Source: Enterobacter ludwigii (GTDB lineage: Bacteria; Pseudomonadota; Gammaproteobacteria; Enterobacterales; Enterobacteriaceae). Taken from it: 64,000 nt of DNA. Shown in pieces: positions 60,303 to 64,000 of this stretch. Position numbers and translations under genes: made by a program. The stretch lies in the NCBI GenBank assembly GCA_023023105.1, contig CP083824.1, forward strand, positions 558,001 to 622,000, in the 5' to 3' direction. Numbering within the stretch: the stretch's first letter is position 1; each line of letters starts with the position of its first letter. The notes under the pieces are model-generated. The model saw nothing but the letters and a program-made list of their open reading frames with translations. It was not told the DNA's origin and made no database searches.

Positions 60303-62588
60303 ATGGAATCGTTTACTGAATTTGATATCCAGGCAAGTAACTGCTTAAAAAAACTGAAATATATATCTAATAATTATGGAGAGGATCAAACACGGGTCAT
60401 TAAGTGTTTTTTAAGTATATTGTTTTTTAGAGAATATATTTGGAAAAATGAACGTTTTGATCGCTCCAAGGATGACGATAAGCTTGTGGATTTTTTAGAA
60501 TATCAAGAATCACCTCGGTACTTATCACAAAATGTAGATTTGTATTCTGGGTTAATTCGGCGTATTCGGGATGCATTGCATGATTATTGTCATGTTAAAT
60601 ACTCCGATGAAGTTATTAGTAATGGAAACGTTATCCGGGAAGTGTTTAGGTTAGCAAAAGAAGTTAGTGATTTTAATAATAGTAAGATATTGTATGATTA
60701 CTTCTTTAATTACTTGTTTGGTGAAAAAATAGATAATTTTGTTTCCTCGTTGATTAATATATTATCTGGCAGACATTTAAAACATAGGTTTGTGCAGGAA
60801 ATACCATTGTTAACAGGGGAGGTTGCGATCAAAGGTGCTAAAGTTCTTTCTTTACAGGATCAGGGTGATATAGACTTTTATCTGGGGATGCGGCTGTACT
60901 TACACGGAGTGGATATTAATAGTCGTGGTGATCAAGAAGTTTATTTCATTAGAAATGTTGACAGTTTTTTCTTTAAGCAAAATAATTATTACCCATCTGG
61001 AAGGGCTAATGCTTTTGAGTATTTTGGGGATCTGTCAAGAGCGAAGAAATTCCATGCGTTTGTTTTAGGGAGTGCCCGAAGCTATGGATCGAGTCTTGTT
61101 GAATTAGCGCGTTCAGGTGTTTTGCGAGCAGTGATAGAACTTCCTCGTGCATATAATGCTAATGCCAGGAATTTATATATATTAGACTCTTATGGAGAAA
61201 ATACAGATGATGTACTCTTTATAAACTCAGATAAGCTGTATTCTCTCCTCAATGGGGATGATTCATTACTTTCGTCTTTTATTAGTAAATTAGTATCGAT
61301 AGGCTCTAACAGACGTTCAGTTAATTGGGTAATAAATAAAACTAGTAAAGCTAAAAAATATTTTGACAGATTTTTCCCTGATGGATACAAAGATGTGCCG
61401 GGTTTAGTATATAGAGCATCGCCAAATGAATTTTATGCCAGTAAATCCATGAATGTAGCTAAGTTTGTTTCTTCATCTATAGATGAAGATTTGATTTTTT
61501 CTCCTCTCGACTACGCAATGATCTATCATGGTATAAAGGCTGGTAATACCACCGGTGGTCATTATGTTATTGGGAATAACGGTGTAGGTAAAAGTTTGCT
61601 TCTGCGTTTTCTTGCAGAGAAATTAGTTAACGAAAATCAACGCTTGTTACTGGTTTCGTTTGGTCTTACGGATCGTTTTCATCCTCTTAAAGGTAAAAGG
61701 GGCATTGTTTATCTTGGTGATAAGCACAGTGAAAAACATATCTCACTACTAAATAGAAATAAAGGAATTTTAGAGTGTGTTAGTAATATTTTTTCTGATA
61801 ACGCGACTCATAAGTTTTTTAACTCACTTCTTAAAAACATTGGATTCTCAGGAAATATATATTGCGTGCCGATTACTTATAGGGAAAGTAAGAATAATTC
61901 ATTTGATTATAGTAATGTGTATAAAATGGAAGATTTTATTGCACAGGAAGAGAAAAATGATGGTTATTTATTGGCTATACGGCATGTGAATAATGATCAA
62001 ATAGTGATCTTCGATAACCTGAGTTCAGGTGAACAACAGTTGCTGTTGATGTTTTCAAGAATAATATCAAATATTGCGCATGGTGATGTGATGCTCATTG
62101 ATGAACCAGAGGTGAGCATGCATATAGAGTGGCAGCAAAAACTTCCGTATTTATTTGATATGATATCTGAAGAGTATCGCGCATCATTTGTAGTTGCGAC
62201 ACATTCACCCATTATTATTAATAGTGTCGATATGAATAAAAACAAATGCTACACTGCCTCTCAGGCTCACCTTGATATAATTGAAAAAGATAGTGTGAGA
62301 AATGTCGAATCTACGATTTTTGATAGCTTTGATGTTGTTACCAAAAATAACAGAAGTGTATATGAAGCCTGTGCTAAATCTGTTTCAGCATTGATGGAGA
62401 CGGTTAACAGTAATCAAGATGTTAAAATACAATATCAGAAATCTAAAAAAGAACTACGTGAGCTATCAAGGAAGCTTAATGAAAATAACCAACATGCGCT
62501 AACTAATGAAATTTCCCTGGTTCGAAGAGCGCAGGATGCGGTGGAGGAGTTATATCAAACTTACCAACAAAATGAGCAGGTGGGGTGA
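60303..62588 (+). CDS. PtuA-like ATPase with N-terminal pseudo-methylase-like region
   Basis: The protein has 761 residues. The C-terminal ~340 residues are an OLD/PtuA-type ABC-class ATPase with Walker A GNNGVGKS (424-431), signature LSSGEQQ (573-579), Walker B DVMLIDEPE (595-603) and VVATHSPI, then a coiled coil (about 690-750). The N-terminal ~400 residues resemble HsdM-type N6-adenine methylases: a helical start, LGMRLYLHGVD (compare LARMNLLLHG), VLGSARSYGSSL where NPPY would be, and RSGVLRAVIELPRAYNANARNLYIL (compare LLAVIGLPxxxF). No SAM-binding DPACGSG or catalytic NPPY/F exists, so it would be a binding module, not an enzyme. The DNA is AT-rich, i.e. acquired. Partner HNH gene is 3 bp downstream. 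Confidence 0.78.
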   Translation: MESFTEFDIQASNCLKKLKYISNNYGEDQTRVIKCFLSILFFREYIWKNERFDRSKDDDKLVDFLEYQESPRYLSQNVDLYSGLIRRIRDALHDYCHVKYSDEVISNGNVIREVFRLAKEVSDFNNSKILYDYFFNYLFGEKIDNFVSSLINILSGRHLKHRFVQEIPLLTGEVAIKGAKVLSLQDQGDIDFYLGMRLYLHGVDINSRGDQEVYFIRNVDSFFFKQNNYYPSGRANAFEYFGDLSRAKKFHAFVLGSARSYGSSLVELARSGVLRAVIELPRAYNANARNLYILDSYGENTDDVLFINSDKLYSLLNGDDSLLSSFISKLVSIGSNRRSVNWVINKTSKAKKYFDRFFPDGYKDVPGLVYRASPNEFYASKSMNVAKFVSSSIDEDLIFSPLDYAMIYHGIKAGNTTGGHYVIGNNGVGKSLLLRFLAEKLVNENQRLLLVSFGLTDRFHPLKGKRGIVYLGDKHSEKHISLLNRNKGILECVSNIFSDNATHKFFNSLLKNIGFSGNIYCVPITYRESKNNSFDYSNVYKMEDFIAQEEKNDGYLLAIRHVNNDQIVIFDNLSSGEQQLLLMFSRIISNIAHGDVMLIDEPEVSMHIEWQQKLPYLFDMISEEYRASFVVATHSPIIINSVDMNKNKCYTASQAHLDIIEKDSVRNVESTIFDSFDVVTKNNRSVYEACAKSVSALMETVNSNQDVKIQYQKSKKELRELSRKLNENNQHALTNEISLVRRAQDAVEELYQTYQQNEQVG

Positions 62589-62591
62589 TAA

Positions 62592-63329
62592 ATGACGACT
62601 CAGTTTGATGATTTTTGTGCACAACTTCCATTCCGGAAAGGAAAAAAAGCGGCCGCTAAGCGTGAGCTAGTTCGGCTATATTTGCATGCCATTACTAATG
62701 CGGTGGATGTCTGGGGGGAATTGCGTGACTTATCTATTCCGGAGGATGAGACAACGACGAAACTTGAAGGTTCCGAGATTACATCAAATCTGCGAGACTA
62801 TTTGGCCAAAAAACAGAAATACCGTTGCTGCTATTGTCAACGCTATCTTTATAACATTGCCCATGCAAAGCCAATTGAGCATATTTTGCCTCGTCACTAT
62901 TTTCCTCGGTTTTCGTTGACCATGAAAAATCTCGCCGTTGCTTGCTATGACTGCAATTTAAAGAAAAGTAAAGCAGTCTGGTGGAGTGGTATAAACCCAG
63001 CGGGTGTTTATCCTGTGGCATCTCAACTGACGGCGGCATTTCATTGCAACCACCATGCCTATAATGATCATATTTCATGGATGAGTTATGCTACAAATGA
63101 TTTTGCTTTCAGAGCATATGGCGGGATAACTGCGGCAGGTAAAAAACTGTGCCTGGATCTACTCCATGATATTTCTAAAGCGGAAATTCTGCTGAGTCGT
63201 GATGACGGGCTGAGAGAGGTACTGGATAATCTAAAGGCGATGAATGAAAGTGGATTAGGCGGTGACAGCGTTCGGGATTTTGTAAACGAGTTGCAAGGAT
63301 TTATTCTTGCCAGCACGGAAGCAAATTAG
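62592..63329 (+). CDS. PtuB-like HNH endonuclease
   Basis: This 245-residue protein has the HNH core CCYCQRY (Cys79 and Cys82), IEHILPRHYFPRFSLTMKNLAVACYDCN (His97, Cys118, Cys121) and KKSKAVW. The zinc Cys pairs and the E-H-x-x-P-R motif match PtuB-type nucleases of Septu systems. It begins 3 bp after the ATPase stop, so the two are co-translated. PtuB is thought to cut nucleic acid when PtuA detects phage. Base composition matches the ATPase. Confidence 0.85.
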   Translation: MTTQFDDFCAQLPFRKGKKAAAKRELVRLYLHAITNAVDVWGELRDLSIPEDETTTKLEGSEITSNLRDYLAKKQKYRCCYCQRYLYNIAHAKPIEHILPRHYFPRFSLTMKNLAVACYDCNLKKSKAVWWSGINPAGVYPVASQLTAAFHCNHHAYNDHISWMSYATNDFAFRAYGGITAAGKKLCLDLLHDISKAEILLSRDDGLREVLDNLKAMNESGLGGDSVRDFVNELQGFILASTEAN

Positions 63330-63375
63330 TCGTTATAACGCTCTCTAATCTGGTAGAGCTTAGCCAACTCGACAT

Positions 63376-63404
63376 AAAAAAACCTGCCATCAGACAGGTT
63401 TTTT
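63376..63404. terminator. Bidirectional terminator between the HNH gene and yfaZ
   Basis: An A-rich stem start and ACCTG pair with CAGGT and a T-run (AAAAAACCTG ... CAGGTTTTTT) around CCATCAGA. A/T runs on both sides allow termination of both convergent genes. Confidence 0.88.
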
Positions 63405-63417
63405 ATGACCATAAGAC

Positions 63418-63963
63418 TTAGAAGCTCACGCCGCCGCCCACATAGGCGCCGTCAATCAGCGTATGGCCAGGACGGCCGTCTTTGCCATCTACGCTCACGT
63501 GACGGTAACCCACTTTCAGGGTCACTGGCGTAATTGGCGTCCAGCTTACGCCGCCATTGGCTTCAACGTAGTTTTTCACGCTGTTGTTCAGACCTTCTGG
63601 CGCGACATAACCTTCACCAAATACGTGAATGCTGTCGGTCAGGGCAACGTTAACGCCGCCACCAATCGGGAACGCCACGCCGTTATCGCCTTTTTTCGGG
63701 CCAAGGTAGATCGCCTTCGCGCCCGCATTCAGCATCACCGGGCCGACTTCCAGGTTGTAACCTGCACCCACTCCACCTGTCTGGGTGCCGTCGTCAGTGT
63801 TTTTAAGCCAGTTGCTTTCGGCATACAGGCCAGACGAGGATTTACCCATTTCCAGATTGAGGTTGGTAAAGTTTTTACCCTGCTCAATGCTGCCACCCAT
63901 CGCCAGTGCGGAACCCGAGATAGCGGTCAGAGCAGAAAGAAGAAGGATATTCAGTTTTTTCAT
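63418..63963 (-). CDS. yfaZ: YfaZ-family outer-membrane protein
   Basis: This 181-residue beta-barrel-type protein has a Sec signal (ILLLSALTAISGSALA) and alternating hydrophobic strands ending in GAYVGGGVSF with a C-terminal Phe, the outer-membrane insertion signal. It matches YfaZ-type proteins of enterics, whose function is unknown. Start ATG 63963. It resumes normal backbone composition after the AT-rich defence pair. Confidence 0.85.
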   Translation of the reverse strand: MKKLNILLLSALTAISGSALAMGGSIEQGKNFTNLNLEMGKSSSGLYAESNWLKNTDDGTQTGGVGAGYNLEVGPVMLNAGAKAIYLGPKKGDNGVAFPIGGGVNVALTDSIHVFGEGYVAPEGLNNSVKNYVEANGGVSWTPITPVTLKVGYRHVSVDGKDGRPGHTLIDGAYVGGGVSF

Positions 63964-64000
63964 GTTTTATGCCTCGTCATCAAATTAATCTTACGGCACC

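Overview
The window looks like the chromosome of an Enterobacter cloacae complex or closely related Enterobacterales strain. The housekeeping genes are GC-rich and close to E. coli/Salmonella homologues (argI, rraB, miaE, leuX, yjiR, yjiS, yjiN, yfaZ). A chromosomal fosA of the Enterobacter type supports this placement. Much of the window is an island-rich segment that begins at the leuX tRNA gene, a well-known integration hotspot, and runs through the equivalent of the E. coli 'immigration control' neighbourhood (symE, yjiR/S, yjiN).

Layout. (1) 1-4.4 kb is backbone: a DUF3828-like gene behind a decayed CHAP-type hydrolase fragment, argI with two ARG boxes, rraB, miaE, an anchored unknown protein and tRNA-Leu(CAA). 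(2) 4.5-7.0 kb is the island entry: a P4-type tyrosine integrase, the 5' stump of a DNA methyltransferase, and a complete IS1. (3) 7.2-28.4 kb is one collinear locus. It encodes a 4880-residue surface or secreted protein with about twelve ~195-residue tandem cadherin-like repeats, then a TolC-like lipoprotein, two HlyD-type adaptors and a PqqD-like/M50-metalloprotease/HlyD fusion. No ABC ATPase is encoded. (4) 28.5-34.8 kb is a rearranged zone: a cysS remnant lacking both its start and its stop, and two diverged IS903-group elements bracketing AT-rich relics of a CP4-like island (AlpA, two unknown genes, a YfjP-type GTPase stump). (5) 34.8-38.5 kb holds a truncated HNH-type gene, a duplicated SOS-type symE promoter, a three-gene type VI module (Tlde1-like effector, membrane protein, Hcp) and symE. 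(6) 38.5-46.9 kb holds a DUF1493 pair, trpS2 with what looks like a classical tryptophan attenuator, fosA, a LacI/glycosidase/GPH-transporter locus, a ClpP paralogue and a RoxA-like oxygenase. (7) 46.9-60.1 kb is mostly regulators and small metabolic genes: yjiR carrying a one-base frameshift, yjiS, a MocR regulator with an AhpD-like gene, LysR with an aldehyde dehydrogenase, an ABM/ACT/ArsR operon, a possible DUF4225 toxin-immunity pair, a MarR/HlyD/DUF2955 efflux operon and yjiN. (8) 60.2-63.4 kb is an AT-rich two-gene defence-like island resembling Septu (PtuA-type ATPase plus PtuB-type HNH nuclease). The ATPase carries a long N-terminal region resembling a catalytically dead HsdM-type methylase. 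yfaZ closes the window.

The most notable items are the pseudo-methylase/ATPase plus HNH pair, the trpS2 leader with tandem Trp codons and mutually exclusive hairpins, and the giant-protein export locus without an ATPase. Next come the duplicated LexA-controlled symE promoter flanking the type VI cargo, and a structured leader with competing helices upstream of that cargo. All family assignments were made by eye from the sequence; no database search was run.
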